Assembly: GCF_026107455.2 (NCBI RefSeq) | Contig: NZ_JAPCHY010000003.1 | Location: forward strand, 62,001-126,000 | Length of the DNA stretch: 64,000 nucleotides | DNA from: Xanthomonas chitinilytica | GTDB lineage: Bacteria > Pseudomonadota > Gammaproteobacteria > Xanthomonadales > Xanthomonadaceae | Direction of reading: 5' to 3' | In this document: positions 40,367-49,361 of the stretch, piece after piece | How positions within the stretch are numbered: position 1 is the first letter of the stretch | Layout of the letters: each line of letters starts with the position of its first letter | The notes under the pieces: generated by a model | Database searches by the model: none | What the model was told of the DNA's origin: nothing | What the model saw: only the letters and a program-made list of their open reading frames with translations | Position numbers and translations under genes: made by a program

Positions 40367-40996
40367 TCAGCTCTGGCGCCGGACTGCTTCCGGCAGCGTC
40401 GCCAGCCGCGCCATTTCACCGCGCTGCAGCAATCGTGGATCGGCCAGCACCGCCTGCATCAGGCCGTGGGCGTCGTTGCCCCAGTAGAGCTCGCCGTCGA
40501 TGGACAGGGTGGGCACGCCGAACACGCCGGCGGCGATGGCCGCTTCGGTGTTGGCGCGCAGCGCGGCCTTGACCGTGGCGCTGCCGGTGGCGGCGTCGAC
40601 ATCGGCGATGCCCAGCGTCGCGGCCACCGGTGCCAGCGCCGCCGGGCTGTCGCCGGCGTGGCTGTCGCGCCAGATCCAGTCGTAGATCGCGTCGACGGCG
40701 CGGGCATCGCTGCCGGCGGCGATGCACAGCCGCAGCGCCGCCAGCGGGTTGAACGGATGGGCGGGGGGAAAGCGCAGCGCCACGCCTTCGCGTTCGGCCT
40801 GCCACTGCACGTGGCGGTAGGTGAACAGGCGCTTGTGCGGGATTTCCGCCGGGCCGCGGCTGCCGAGGTGCTGCAGGATGGCGCCGAACACGATCGGCAC
40901 CGGCGTCACCTCGTGGCCCTGCGGCAGGGCCTTGAGCTTCTGCCAATGCAGGTAGGAAAACGGCGAGATGAAGTCGAAATACCAGCGCAGGTCCAT
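40367..40996 (-). CDS. 2-hydroxychromene-2-carboxylate isomerase family protein (DsbA-like fold)
   Basis: A 209-residue kappa-class glutathione S-transferase/HCCA isomerase-like protein with a thioredoxin-DsbA fold. The N-terminus WYFDFISPFSYLHW has Ser in place of the redox Cys, as in HCCA isomerases, and the cis-Pro loop is GVFGVPTLSIDGELYWGNDA. Substrate is unknown; naphthalene degradation genes, where the type enzyme acts, are not present here. Confidence 0.9.
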   Translation of the reverse strand: MDLRWYFDFISPFSYLHWQKLKALPQGHEVTPVPIVFGAILQHLGSRGPAEIPHKRLFTYRHVQWQAEREGVALRFPPAHPFNPLAALRLCIAAGSDARAVDAIYDWIWRDSHAGDSPAALAPVAATLGIADVDAATGSATVKAALRANTEAAIAAGVFGVPTLSIDGELYWGNDAHGLMQAVLADPRLLQRGEMARLATLPEAVRRQS

Positions 40997-41105
40997 CGTT
41001 TGCTCCAGCCGCGGGTCGGGTGGGCATTATTGCTGCGCCGACGCTGCCGGATGCGGCGGCCGCCCTTCGCGCGCCCGCCGGTGGCGGACGCGCGGGCGAC
41101 GGGTG

Positions 41106-42386
41106 CTACGGGTAGGCGCGCGGCAGGGCGCCGGCCGGACGCAGGTAGCGGTCGCGCAGCTCGGTCTGGCGCGAGCGCATCGGGATCGCGTTGCCGCCCA
41201 GCCACAGCTGGTCGGCGGTATGCGCCACGTCCAGCGGATCGCCGTTCCACAGCACCAGGTCGGCCAGTTTGCCGGGGGCGATGCTGCCGATCCGCGCGTC
41301 GACGCCGAACGCCTGCGCCGGTATCCGGGTCAGGCCGGCCAGCCCGGCTTCCCACGGCAGGCCGTTGGCCACCGCGTTGCCGGCCAGCTGGCGCAGCTTG
41401 CGGGCGTTGTGCGAGGCATCGCCGGACTGCGCGAACGACACCGCCACGCCGGCCGCATGCAGCCGCGCGGCGTTCTCCAGGGTGGCGCCGACCTGGTCGA
41501 AGCTGGACGGCAGGTTGGCCAGCGCATCGACGAACACCGGCACCTCGGCGCGGGCGATCTCCGCCGCCAGCTTCCATGCCTCGGCACCACCGGCGATGGC
41601 GATGCGCACCTTCTCGCGACGGGCCCAGCGCAGCAGCTGGCGGATGTCGGCGGCGCGGTCCACTTCCACCACGATGCGGCCCTGGCCCTCCAGGTACCGG
41701 GCCAGCACCGCGCGACCGGCGGGAGTCAGCAGCGCGTGCGGCGAATCGCTGGCGACGCGACCGCGGGCCTCGGCCACCAGCTGGTCGAGCAGCATCCACT
41801 GCGCTGCGCGCGAGTTGCCGCTCAGCGGCGCCGCGGCTGCGCCCAGGCGCACGAACAGGGCGCGCGGGCCGAGCGGGTCGGGGCCGCCGTCCAGGCGCAC
41901 GATCCCGCCCTGGCCGGCGATGAAGGCGCCGCCGGTGTTGGCCGCCAGCGCGGTGAAGCCGATGCCTTCCACCCGCGCCACCGGCACCAGCACCGAGTCG
42001 GGGTTGTAGGCCAGGGTGACGTCGAATTCCGGGCGCATCGGCTGTTCCTGCGGCAGCGTCAGGGCGCTGTCGACGGTGGACTTCTCGCCGGAAACTTCCT
42101 CCACGCCGATGTCGTTGATGCCGCCGAACAGCGCCGGCGTCAGCGGCCGTCCGCCGGCCTCGACCACGGTAACCCCGGCTGGCGCGGGCAGCGCGGGGCC
42201 GACGGCGCGGATCACCCCGCCCTGCACCAGCACGTCGGCGTCGCGCAGCGTGCCCTGCGGGCCGGCGGTGTGCACCGTGGCGCCGCGGATCAGCACGTCC
42301 TGGGCCATGGCCGGGGCGACGCAGGCGGCGAGGGCGGCCAGCAGCAGGCCGCGCAGGCGCGGTCTGCGAAGGGTTGTGCGGCTCAT
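41106..42386 (-). CDS. Exported amidohydrolase-like protein lacking metal ligands
   Basis: A 426-residue protein with a signal peptide (LRGLLLAALAACVAPAMAQ, cleaved near residue 29). It has the amidohydrolase architecture: beta-sandwich start (VLIRGATVHTAGPQGTLRDADVLVQGG) and the ending GKLADLVLWNGDPLDV. At the place where active enzymes have the metal-binding HxH (FxDxHxH), it reads TPALFGGINDIGVEE, and no replacement HxH is seen. It is therefore probably not a standard hydrolase and may assist the active paralogue encoded just upstream, whose stop it overlaps (ATGA). Confidence 0.85.
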   Translation of the reverse strand: MSRTTLRRPRLRGLLLAALAACVAPAMAQDVLIRGATVHTAGPQGTLRDADVLVQGGVIRAVGPALPAPAGVTVVEAGGRPLTPALFGGINDIGVEEVSGEKSTVDSALTLPQEQPMRPEFDVTLAYNPDSVLVPVARVEGIGFTALAANTGGAFIAGQGGIVRLDGGPDPLGPRALFVRLGAAAAPLSGNSRAAQWMLLDQLVAEARGRVASDSPHALLTPAGRAVLARYLEGQGRIVVEVDRAADIRQLLRWARREKVRIAIAGGAEAWKLAAEIARAEVPVFVDALANLPSSFDQVGATLENAARLHAAGVAVSFAQSGDASHNARKLRQLAGNAVANGLPWEAGLAGLTRIPAQAFGVDARIGSIAPGKLADLVLWNGDPLDVAHTADQLWLGGNAIPMRSRQTELRDRYLRPAGALPRAYP

Positions 42387-43801
42387 CGGGCCACCTCCTG
42401 TCCCAGCAGGAAATCGGCCACCGGCTGCAGCCGGCGCTGCGCGCGGTCGTAGACCTGCGCGCCGTCGATGTAGACCTTCTCGGCCTGGGCGTAGGAGCTG
42501 AACGGGGTGCCGTTCCAGACCACCACGTCGGCCATCTTGCCTTCCTCCAGGGTGCCGGTCTGGCGCTCGATGCCCAGCGCCCTGGCGGCATTGCCGGTCA
42601 GCCAGCGGATCGCGCGCTCGGGAGCGATCTCGATGCCGGCGCGATGCGCGTTGGCGATCACCTTGGCCGCCTCCTGGTTGAGGCGCTGGATGCCCTCGGG
42701 TGAATCGGAATGGACGATGGCGCAGCTGTTGGCCGGGCGGTCGACCAGCGCCACGTTCTCCTGGATGCCGTCGAAGGCTTCCATCTTGAAGCCCCACCAG
42801 TCGGCCCACAGCGCGCCGCACACGCCTTCGGCGGCCAGCCGGTCGGCGATCTTGTAGGCCTCCACGCCGTGGTGGAACGAGGCCACCTTGAAGCCGAACT
42901 CCCCGGCCAGGTCGAGCATGGTGGTCATCTCGTCGGCGCGGTAGCAGTGGATGTGCACGCGGATGTCGCCCTGGATGGCGCCGGCCAGCGTGTCCAGCTT
43001 CAGGTCGCGCTTGCCGCCGCTGTCGCCGCCACTGTCCATGTCGCCATTGCTCCCCCAGCGCTTCTTCTTTGCCGGCTTGGGCGACTGCTTGGCGATGTAC
43101 TCGCTGGCGTCGATGAAGGCCGCGCGGTAGCCGGCGACGTTGCCCATGCGCGTGGCCGGGCCGGTCTTCTGGCCGTAGACGCGCTTCGGGTTCTCGCCGC
43201 AGGCCATCTTCAGCCCCCATGGCGCGCCGGGGAACTTCATCGCCTGGTAGCTGGTGGCGGCGACGTTCTTCAGGGTGACGCCGCGGCCGCCGACCAGGTT
43301 GGCCGAGCCGGGCAGGATCTGCATCGTGGTGACGCCGCCGGCCAGCGCCGCGGCGAACCCCGGGTCCTGCGGCCATACCGAGTGCTCGGCCCAGACGTTG
43401 GCGGTGACCGGCGCGGTCATCTCGTTGCCGTCGCTGTGCGCCTGCACGCCGGGACTGGGATACACGCCCAGGTGCGAATGCACGTCGATGATGCCGGGGG
43501 TGACCCACTTGCCGCGGCCGTCGACGCGCACCGCGTCGGCGGGCGCCTGCAGTCCGCGACCGACCGCGGCGATGCGGCCGTCCTGCATCAGCACGTCGGC
43601 ATCGTCCAGGCGCTCGCCGTCGCCGGTCAGCACGGTGGCGTGTTCGATCAGCACCGGCGCCGAGGCGATGGCGCGGTAGGTGCTGGGATACGGGTCCTGC
43701 ACGAAGCGCGAGGCCGCCGATGCGGGACTGGCCAGGGCGATGCCGCCGGCCAGGGCAAGGCCGAGCGCGGCCGCGAGTGCGGCAGACGGTGGTCGATACA
43801 T
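42383..43801 (-). CDS. Exported metal-dependent amidohydrolase
   Basis: A 472-residue secreted amidohydrolase. The signal peptide is MYRPPSAALAAALGLALAGGIALASPASA; the start at 43801 is chosen because it opens this signal, whereas 43882 would precede it by 27 basic residues. Metal ligands are present: GIIDVHSHLGVYPSP (HxH) and VHIHCYRADEM, with HSDSPEGIQR towards the C-terminus. Such paired exported enzymes probably act on peptides or cyclic amides in the periplasm. It is co-translated with the metal-less paralogue. Confidence 0.92.
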   Translation of the reverse strand: MYRPPSAALAAALGLALAGGIALASPASAASRFVQDPYPSTYRAIASAPVLIEHATVLTGDGERLDDADVLMQDGRIAAVGRGLQAPADAVRVDGRGKWVTPGIIDVHSHLGVYPSPGVQAHSDGNEMTAPVTANVWAEHSVWPQDPGFAAALAGGVTTMQILPGSANLVGGRGVTLKNVAATSYQAMKFPGAPWGLKMACGENPKRVYGQKTGPATRMGNVAGYRAAFIDASEYIAKQSPKPAKKKRWGSNGDMDSGGDSGGKRDLKLDTLAGAIQGDIRVHIHCYRADEMTTMLDLAGEFGFKVASFHHGVEAYKIADRLAAEGVCGALWADWWGFKMEAFDGIQENVALVDRPANSCAIVHSDSPEGIQRLNQEAAKVIANAHRAGIEIAPERAIRWLTGNAARALGIERQTGTLEEGKMADVVVWNGTPFSSYAQAEKVYIDGAQVYDRAQRRLQPVADFLLGQEVAR

Positions 43802-44384
43802 CCGGTTGTTTCCCCAGGTGACGGCGCGCAGGGCGCGGTGGTGTACTCGAAGCACCCTAGCCAAGCGCGTCCGGCGTGCCAAGCCTGACGATGGTCATGG
43901 TGCCGGCGACGGCAGCCCTGTGGGTTGGTTGATGTGGGCGGGCCCTCGTGCGCGATGATCGTGCCGGCAACGGAAAGTCTCTCCTGCATGGACGAAGCGA
44001 CGGAAGCGCGGCACGCTGTGCAGGTACGCGCGGAAGGGCCGGCGATCGCGTCGGCGACGGCTGGAATGCCGCCACGGACGCTGCGCCGGTTGGTTGCTGA
44101 GTGCTTCGGGTGCGCGATCGTCGCGCAGGCGGCCGATCCTCGCCGCCGGGACCCGGATTGCCGCCCCGGCCGGGGCGCCGGATGTGATCCGCAGCGCGAA
44201 GTCCATCGAAAACCATACCGTCGTTACTGTCCGGACGTTAAGCTGAACAGGCGTCGATGCCGGGCCAACGGGCGATCGGCGTTCCGATGGACGAGGATGG
44301 GCGATGCGGCAAGGCACGAACGGCATTCCGGCCGGCAATTGCATGGGACGTGAAGTGCGTTATTCCGAAGAAGGCGGCGAATCG
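43802..44384. other. Intergenic region without a recognised gene
   Basis: About 580 bases between two divergent genes (the exported amidohydrolase and the DUF924 gene). Reading frames of 140-150 codons exist on both strands but are Arg/Pro-rich, lack ribosome sites and resemble no family I know. It should contain both promoters; I could not place them with confidence. Confidence 0.5.
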
Positions 44385-44924
44385 ATGAGCGCGGGCAAGC
44401 AGGTGGTGGATTTCTGGCGCGCGGCCGGGCCGCGGCGCTGGTTCGCGCGCGACGATGCGTTCGACGCCGAGTTCCGCCGGCTGTTCCTGGACGAGCATTA
44501 TGTGGCCGCCAGTCGCGGCTACGAGGCGTGGCTGGCCACGGCCGAAGGCGCGCTGGCGCTGATGGTCCTGCTCGACCAGTTCCCGCGCAACTGCTTCCGC
44601 GGCACCGCGCATTCCTATGCCACCGACGGCCTGGCGCGGCATTACGCCATGCGTGCGATCGAGGAAGGACTGGACCGGGAACTGACCCCGCAGCTGCGCG
44701 CCTTCCTCTACCTGCCGTTCGAGCATTCGGAGGATCCGCAGGACCAGGAGCGCTCGGTGGCGATGTTCGAGATGCTGGGCGACCTGGAATACCTGCGCTT
44801 CGCCGAACTGCACCGCGACATCATCCGCCGCTTCGGGCGCTTCCCGCACCGCAACGCGGTGCTGGGGCGGATCCCGACCCCGGAGGAACTGAACTACCTG
44901 GCTACCGGCGGCTTCGCCGGCTGA
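44385..44924 (+). CDS. DUF924 family protein
   Basis: A 179-residue all-helical, TPR-like protein of the DUF924 family, function unknown. Family signatures are VVDFWRAAGPRRWFARDDAFDAEFR near the N-terminus, LMVLLDQFPRNCFRGTAHSYATDGLAR, and FLYLPFEHSEDPQDQERSV. The start at 44385 places VVDFW a few residues in, as in homologues; an earlier in-frame ATG (44304) has no homologous extension. Confidence 0.92.
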   Translation: MSAGKQVVDFWRAAGPRRWFARDDAFDAEFRRLFLDEHYVAASRGYEAWLATAEGALALMVLLDQFPRNCFRGTAHSYATDGLARHYAMRAIEEGLDRELTPQLRAFLYLPFEHSEDPQDQERSVAMFEMLGDLEYLRFAELHRDIIRRFGRFPHRNAVLGRIPTPEELNYLATGGFAG

Positions 44925-45018
44925 TCCGCAGGGGCCGCACCGGCGGGCGAAGGATGCGGCGGCCGTGAACGGCAGCAAGGGCTCACGGGCAGGCCGCCTG
45001 GCGAGGGGGGAATGCACT

Positions 45019-45598
45019 GCAGGAGCGACGTGAGTCGCGAGCCTTTCGTGCGGACAACCGATGCCGGGTGCCGGTTTCCCCGGAAAACGGGATCTGCCCC
45101 CAGCCGGGGAAAGAGCTGGAAAGACATCACCGCTGCAGCGGCTGAGGCCCATGGGCGGGCGGCAACGGTCGTTGCCGGTCGCGACTCACGTCGCTCCTAC
45201 ACAGGCGGTAGGCATTGTAGGAGCGACGTGAGTCGCGAGCCTTTCGTGCGGACAACCGATGCCGGGTGCCGGTTTCCCCGGAAAACGGGATCTGCCCCCA
45301 GTCGGGGAAAGAGCTGGAAAGACATCACCGCTGCAGCGGCTGAGGCCCATGGGCGAGCGGCAACGGTCGTTGCCGGTCGCGACTCACGTCGCTCCTACAC
45401 AAGCGGTAGGCATTGTAGGAGCGACGTGAGTCGCGGGCTTTTCGTGCGGACGTCCGATGCCGGGGGCCGGTTTCCCCGGGAAACGGGATCTGCCCCCAGT
45501 CGGGAAAAGAGCTGGAAAGACATCACCGCTGCAGCGGCCGAGGCCCATGGGTGGGCGCCAGTGGTCGTTGCCGGTCGCGACTGACGTCGCTCCTACAC
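45019..45598. repeat. Three tandem 198-bp units bounded by palindromic repeat arms
   Basis: AGGAGCGACG recurs at 45021, 45219 and 45417, a period of exactly 198 bases. Each unit opens with TAGGAGCGACGTGAGTCGCGA and closes with TCGCGACTCACGTCGCTCCTA, enclosing about 130 bases that include GGTTTCCCCGG, GAGCTGGAAAGACATCACC and CGGTCGTTGCCGGTCGCGAC. The units are nearly identical, and the third is the most diverged. Since 198 is divisible by three, an open frame runs through, but it is almost surely non-coding. Confidence 0.9.
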
Positions 45599-45747
45599 CA
45601 GCGGAAGGTCCCCTACTGTTCTGGCAGGCGCGGCGTGGCCTTGGGCCATCAGTTGCGGGCTGTTCGGGTCCGGAACGTCCCGTGCCCGGAACGGGCAACA
45701 AGGCTGCCCGGATGCGCGGTTGTCCGCGGAGAAGGAAGAAGCACCAA

Positions 45748-45776
45748 ACAAAAAGCGCCGGCGTTGCCGGCGCTTT
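45748..45776 (-). terminator. Rho-independent terminator of the Grx-rhodanese gene
   Basis: On the minus strand AAAGCGCCGGC-AAC-GCCGGCGCTTT is followed by TTGTTTGG, a strong stem with a T-rich tail, starting 25 bases after the stop codon of the gene at 45801. Confidence 0.85.
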
Positions 45777-45800
45777 GCTGTTGCCGTCCGCGGGAGCGGA

Positions 45801-46727
45801 TCAGTACTTCGGCACGCCGTTGTCGACCGTGTCCGACCAGGCGTCGATGCCGCCGGCCACGTTGTAGACGCGGGTGAAGCCGAGGGCGCGGAACTGCTCG
45901 GCGGCCTGGGCGCTGCGTCCGCCGTGGTGGCACAGGAACGCCAGCGGTGTGTCCTTGGGCAGGGCCTCGAGCTGGCTGCGGCCGTCGCCGTCGAAGCTGC
46001 GGAACGGCGCGGCGACCGCGGCGATGGCGCGCTCCTCGGCCGGGCGCACGTCCACCAGGGTCAGGCTGCCGGCACGCGCCTGGTCGTCGGCGTCGCGCGG
46101 TTCCAGGTCCTGCACCGGCCTGGGGGCGTTGGGGTTGTCGATCGCCAGGCCCTTGCCGCGGATGTCGTCCACCCAGTCGATGGTGATGCCTTCGGCGCGG
46201 CGCGCGCTGGCCAGGTCGAACTGCACGCGCAGGCCGTTGGATTCGGCGGCGATGGCGTTGGCGTCGAACGGCGCCAGCTGGAAGTTGGGCTGGAAGCGCG
46301 CGTCGATGCCCAGCTGCAGCGCGGCACCGTCGGCATCGGCCAGCGCGCCGCGCAGCATTTCCACCGCGGCCGGGGTGATGGTGATGTTCGGCGGGGTGCG
46401 GTCAGGCGCCGGCAGACCGAGCACGCTGCTCAGTTCGCCGCTGCCGGCCATCTGCAGGATGATGTCGCTGCCGCCGACCAGCTCGCCGTCGATGTACAGC
46501 TGCGGGATCGTCGGCCAGTCGCCGTACACCTTGATGCCTTCGCGGATCTCCGGGTCGGCCAGCACGTTGACGTGGGCGAACTCCACGCCCAGGTCGGACA
46601 ACGCGCCGACCGCCTTGGCCGAGAAGCCGCATTGCGGCATGGTCGGCTGGCCCTTCATGAAGAGCACGACGCGGTTGGCGCCGAGGATGGATTCGATGCG
46701 CGTGCGCAGGGCGGGATCAAGGGACAT
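45801..46727 (-). CDS. Monothiol glutaredoxin fused to a HesB-like and a rhodanese domain
   Basis: A 308-residue three-domain protein. Residues 1-105 are a GrxD-type monothiol glutaredoxin with the CGFS active site (MPQCGFSAKAV) and the glutathione-binding WPTIPQLYIDGELVGG; these carry 2Fe-2S clusters to client proteins. Residues 110-205 resemble the A-type/HesB scaffold (NITITPAAVEML...IDWVDDIRGKGLAIDNP) but lack its cluster-binding cysteines. Residues 215-308 are a rhodanese with LVDVRPAEER and the active loop CHHGGRS. The fusion points to iron-sulfur or sulfur trafficking. ATG 46727 starts the glutaredoxin; 46781 is unlikely. Confidence 0.92.
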   Translation of the reverse strand: MSLDPALRTRIESILGANRVVLFMKGQPTMPQCGFSAKAVGALSDLGVEFAHVNVLADPEIREGIKVYGDWPTIPQLYIDGELVGGSDIILQMAGSGELSSVLGLPAPDRTPPNITITPAAVEMLRGALADADGAALQLGIDARFQPNFQLAPFDANAIAAESNGLRVQFDLASARRAEGITIDWVDDIRGKGLAIDNPNAPRPVQDLEPRDADDQARAGSLTLVDVRPAEERAIAAVAAPFRSFDGDGRSQLEALPKDTPLAFLCHHGGRSAQAAEQFRALGFTRVYNVAGGIDAWSDTVDNGVPKY

Positions 46728-46786
46728 CGGCTTCGATTCTGGGTGGAGGCGGAAAGCCCATTCTACGCGGCATGGCATCATGGGGC

Positions 46787-47563
46787 ATGACTGCCCCGCA
46801 AACCCTGTCGCGCGTTCCCCGTACTCCCTGGCGCTGGCTGCCGTGGCTGCTGGCCTCGCAGCTGGCGGTGCTGCTGCTGTGGCTGTGGCTGGGCTGGCAG
46901 GCCGGGCTGCCGGCGATGGTGGCCTCGCACGCGCTGTTCATGGTGCCGGTGTTCCTGCCCAACACTGCGTTCTACGCACCGGTGCTCAGCCGCCTGCCGC
47001 AGGCCGGCAAGCGCATCTGGCTGACCATCGACGACGGTCCCTCCGACGACACCCCGGCAGTCCTCGACCTGCTGGACCGCTACGACGCGCGGGCCACCTT
47101 CTTCCTGGTCGGCGAGCGCGCTGCGGCGCGGCCGGAGCTGGTGCGCGAGATGCTGCGCCGCGGCCACTCGCTGGGCAACCACAGCCACTCGCATCCGCAG
47201 GCGCGCTTCTGGGCGCTGGGGCCGGGCGCGCTGGCGCGGGAAATCGGCGACTGCCAGCGGGCGTTGACCGCCATCGCCGGCGCGCCGCCGCGCTGGTACC
47301 GCTCGGTGGTGGGCATGACCAATCCGTTCGTGGCCGCCGCGCTGCGCACGCACGGGCTGACCCGGGTGGGCTGGAGCGCGCGCGGCTTCGACGGCGTCGA
47401 TTGCCAGCCGCAGGCGGTGATCGCGCGCATTCAACGCCACCTGCGCCCCGGCGCCATCGTGCTGCTGCACGAAGGCGCCGCCCACGGGCACAACCTCGAG
47501 ATCCTGGAAGCGGTGCTGCGCGTGGCACGCGAGCGCGGCTACGAGGCGCGGCTGCCGGAGTAG
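46787..47563 (+). CDS. Polysaccharide deacetylase family protein (NodB domain)
   Basis: A 258-residue membrane-anchored carbohydrate esterase-4-like enzyme. Two N-terminal hydrophobic helices (about residues 13-35 and 40-58) come before the NodB domain, with motif 1 TIDDGPSDDT (catalytic and metal Asp), motif 2 NHSHSHP (metal His pair), and the C-terminal IVLLHEGAAHG. It likely removes N- or O-acetyl groups from a cell-envelope polysaccharide on the periplasmic side. ATG 46787 is preferred; ATG 46772 would add five residues. Confidence 0.92.
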   Translation: MTAPQTLSRVPRTPWRWLPWLLASQLAVLLLWLWLGWQAGLPAMVASHALFMVPVFLPNTAFYAPVLSRLPQAGKRIWLTIDDGPSDDTPAVLDLLDRYDARATFFLVGERAAARPELVREMLRRGHSLGNHSHSHPQARFWALGPGALAREIGDCQRALTAIAGAPPRWYRSVVGMTNPFVAAALRTHGLTRVGWSARGFDGVDCQPQAVIARIQRHLRPGAIVLLHEGAAHGHNLEILEAVLRVARERGYEARLPE

Positions 47564-47620
47564 GCTGCACCGCACTTGCCGGCCGCGACGCCGGCCCCAT
47601 CCGCCGATACGGAATCCCCG

Positions 47621-48895
47621 ATGGCATTTTCCACGCTGGGCCTGTCCCCCGACCTGCTGGCGCAGCTGCTGCCGGCGCTGGAACGGCAGGGCTACCGCCA
47701 ACCGACCGCGATCCAGGCGCAGGCGGTGCCGGCCATCGTGCAGGGACGCGACGTGATCGCCGCCGCGCCGACCGGTTCCGGCAAGACCGCCGCCTTCGTG
47801 CTGCCGCTGCTGCAGCAGTTCGCGCTGCGTCCCGCGTCCCGGCCGCGGCGCGTGCGCGCGCTGGTGCTGGTGCCGACCCGCGAACTGGCGACGCAGGTGG
47901 AGGCCGCCCTGGCGACGCTGGGCGATGGCCTGCCGTCGCGGCCGAAGCGGGTGGTGGCGATCGGCGGGGTCTCGATCAACCCGCAGATGATGGCGCTGCG
48001 CGGCGGCGCCGACATCGTCGTGGCCACGCCCGGGCGGCTGCTCGATCTGGTCGCGCGCCATGCGCTGGAGCTGTCGGCGGTGGCCACGCTGGTGCTGGAC
48101 GAGGCCGATCGCCTGCTCGACCTGGGATTCGGCGAGGAACTGCAGCGGTTGCTGGCGCTGTTGCCGCAGGAGCGCCAGACCGTGCTGTTCTCCGCCACGT
48201 TCCCGCCGGCGGTGCGGCAGCTGGCCGCCACGATGCTGCACGAACCCGTGCGCATCGGCGGTGATGAGGAGGAAGGCGCGCAGGCGCCGGACATCGCGCA
48301 GCGGGCGATCCTGGTCGATGCGGCGCAGCGCACGCCGTTGCTGCGGCAGTTGCTGGACGGACAGGACTGGCCGCAGGCGCTGGTGTTCGTGGCCAGCCGC
48401 CACGCCGCCGAGACCGTGGCGCAGAAGCTGCGCAAGGCCGGCATCGAGGCGCAGCCCCTGCACGGCGAGCTGGGCCAGGGGCGGCGCAGCCGCACGCTGC
48501 AGGAATTCCGCGACGGCGCGCTGCGGGTGCTGGTCGCCACCGACGTGGCCGCGCGCGGCATCGACATCCCGCGCCTGCCGGTGGTGGTGAACTACGACCT
48601 GCCGCGCTCGCCGGTGGACTACACCCACCGCATCGGCCGCACCGGACGCGCCGGCGAGCCGGGCCTGGCGGTCAGCTTCATCGACGCCGCCGCCGAGGCG
48701 CATTTCCGCCTGATCGAGAAGCGCCGGCGGCAGCGGGTACCGCGCGAGCAGGTGCCCGGGTTCGAGCCGCGTGCGCTACCGCCGGCATCGCCGGCGGCCA
48801 GCACGGACAACGGCGGCGTCAAAGGCCGGCGTCCGAGCAGGAAGGACCGCCTGCGCGCCGCCGCGCAGGCCTCCGGGGAACCCGCCGCCGATTGA
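47621..48895 (+). CDS. DEAD-box RNA helicase (RhlE-like)
   Basis: A 424-residue ATP-dependent RNA helicase. All motifs are visible: Q motif YRQPTAIQAQAVP, motif I APTGSGKT, Ia PTRELA, II DEAD, III SAT, and VI HRIGRTGRAG, with ARGIDIP before it. The short basic C-terminal tail (KGRRPSRKDRLRAAA) is typical of RhlE-type proteins that remodel RNA during ribosome assembly or decay. Start at ATG 47621; an in-frame upstream ATG at 47576 would add 15 Pro/Ala residues. Confidence 0.95.
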   Translation: MAFSTLGLSPDLLAQLLPALERQGYRQPTAIQAQAVPAIVQGRDVIAAAPTGSGKTAAFVLPLLQQFALRPASRPRRVRALVLVPTRELATQVEAALATLGDGLPSRPKRVVAIGGVSINPQMMALRGGADIVVATPGRLLDLVARHALELSAVATLVLDEADRLLDLGFGEELQRLLALLPQERQTVLFSATFPPAVRQLAATMLHEPVRIGGDEEEGAQAPDIAQRAILVDAAQRTPLLRQLLDGQDWPQALVFVASRHAAETVAQKLRKAGIEAQPLHGELGQGRRSRTLQEFRDGALRVLVATDVAARGIDIPRLPVVVNYDLPRSPVDYTHRIGRTGRAGEPGLAVSFIDAAAEAHFRLIEKRRRQRVPREQVPGFEPRALPPASPAASTDNGGVKGRRPSRKDRLRAAAQASGEPAAD

Positions 48896-48910
48896 GGACG
48901 GCGGAGCGGC

Positions 48911-49234
48911 TCAGGCCTCGGCCGGGTCGCTGCCGGGCGCTTCCGCGCGCGGGCGGGGCGTGCGCTGCCCCGGCTTGCGCAGCACCTCCACGTAGAACTG
49001 GTCGTTGCCGGCGGCCACCAGCGCGTCCACCGAACGGATCAGCTCGGCGAACGGCACCGCGACCGCGCTGGCCTCGTCGAGGCCGCACTTGCTGTCGAAG
49101 TCCCAGAAATCGGCGCCGGCCGGCAGCGGCTTGCCGCGCTCGCGGCGTGCGTACTTGCGGATGTCGTGCTTGGCGGCCTCGACCAGGCGGTCGCGGTTCT
49201 TGCCTTCGATGTTGAGCGGGTAGGTCTTTCTCAC
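48911..49234 (-). CDS. DUF6172 family protein
   Basis: A 107-residue protein of unknown function found widely in proteobacteria. The family pattern is clear from a GTG start at 49234 (RKTYPLNIEGKNRDRLVEAAKHDIRKYARRERGK, then PAGADFWDFDSKCG and NDQFYVEVLRKPGQRTPRP), with AGGA upstream. An ATG at 49261 would add nine residues (APPPSGIP) not seen in relatives. It is basic at the N-terminus and has no export signal. Confidence 0.88.
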   Translation of the reverse strand: MRKTYPLNIEGKNRDRLVEAAKHDIRKYARRERGKPLPAGADFWDFDSKCGLDEASAVAVPFAELIRSVDALVAAGNDQFYVEVLRKPGQRTPRPRAEAPGSDPAEA

Positions 49235-49361
49235 GGGGATTCCTGATGGGGGCGGCGCCACTGGCGCGGACGGCCCGAAGGGATGCGGGCCGGAACGAGG
49301 GTCGGGAGCGCCGGGGAACGCGATTATCGGCGCAAAACGCGGCGGTGGCGGCCGGCCGGGA

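Noticed and set aside
43895-44344. Open frames of 119-149 codons on both strands between the amidohydrolase and DUF924 genes
   Set aside because: Arg/Pro-rich composition, no ribosome sites, no recognisable motifs; open frames are common by chance at this GC content.
45012-45584. Open reading frame of about 190 codons through the 198-bp array
   Set aside because: It is three near-copies of a palindromic intergenic repeat whose period happens to be divisible by three; there is no ribosome site or protein family.
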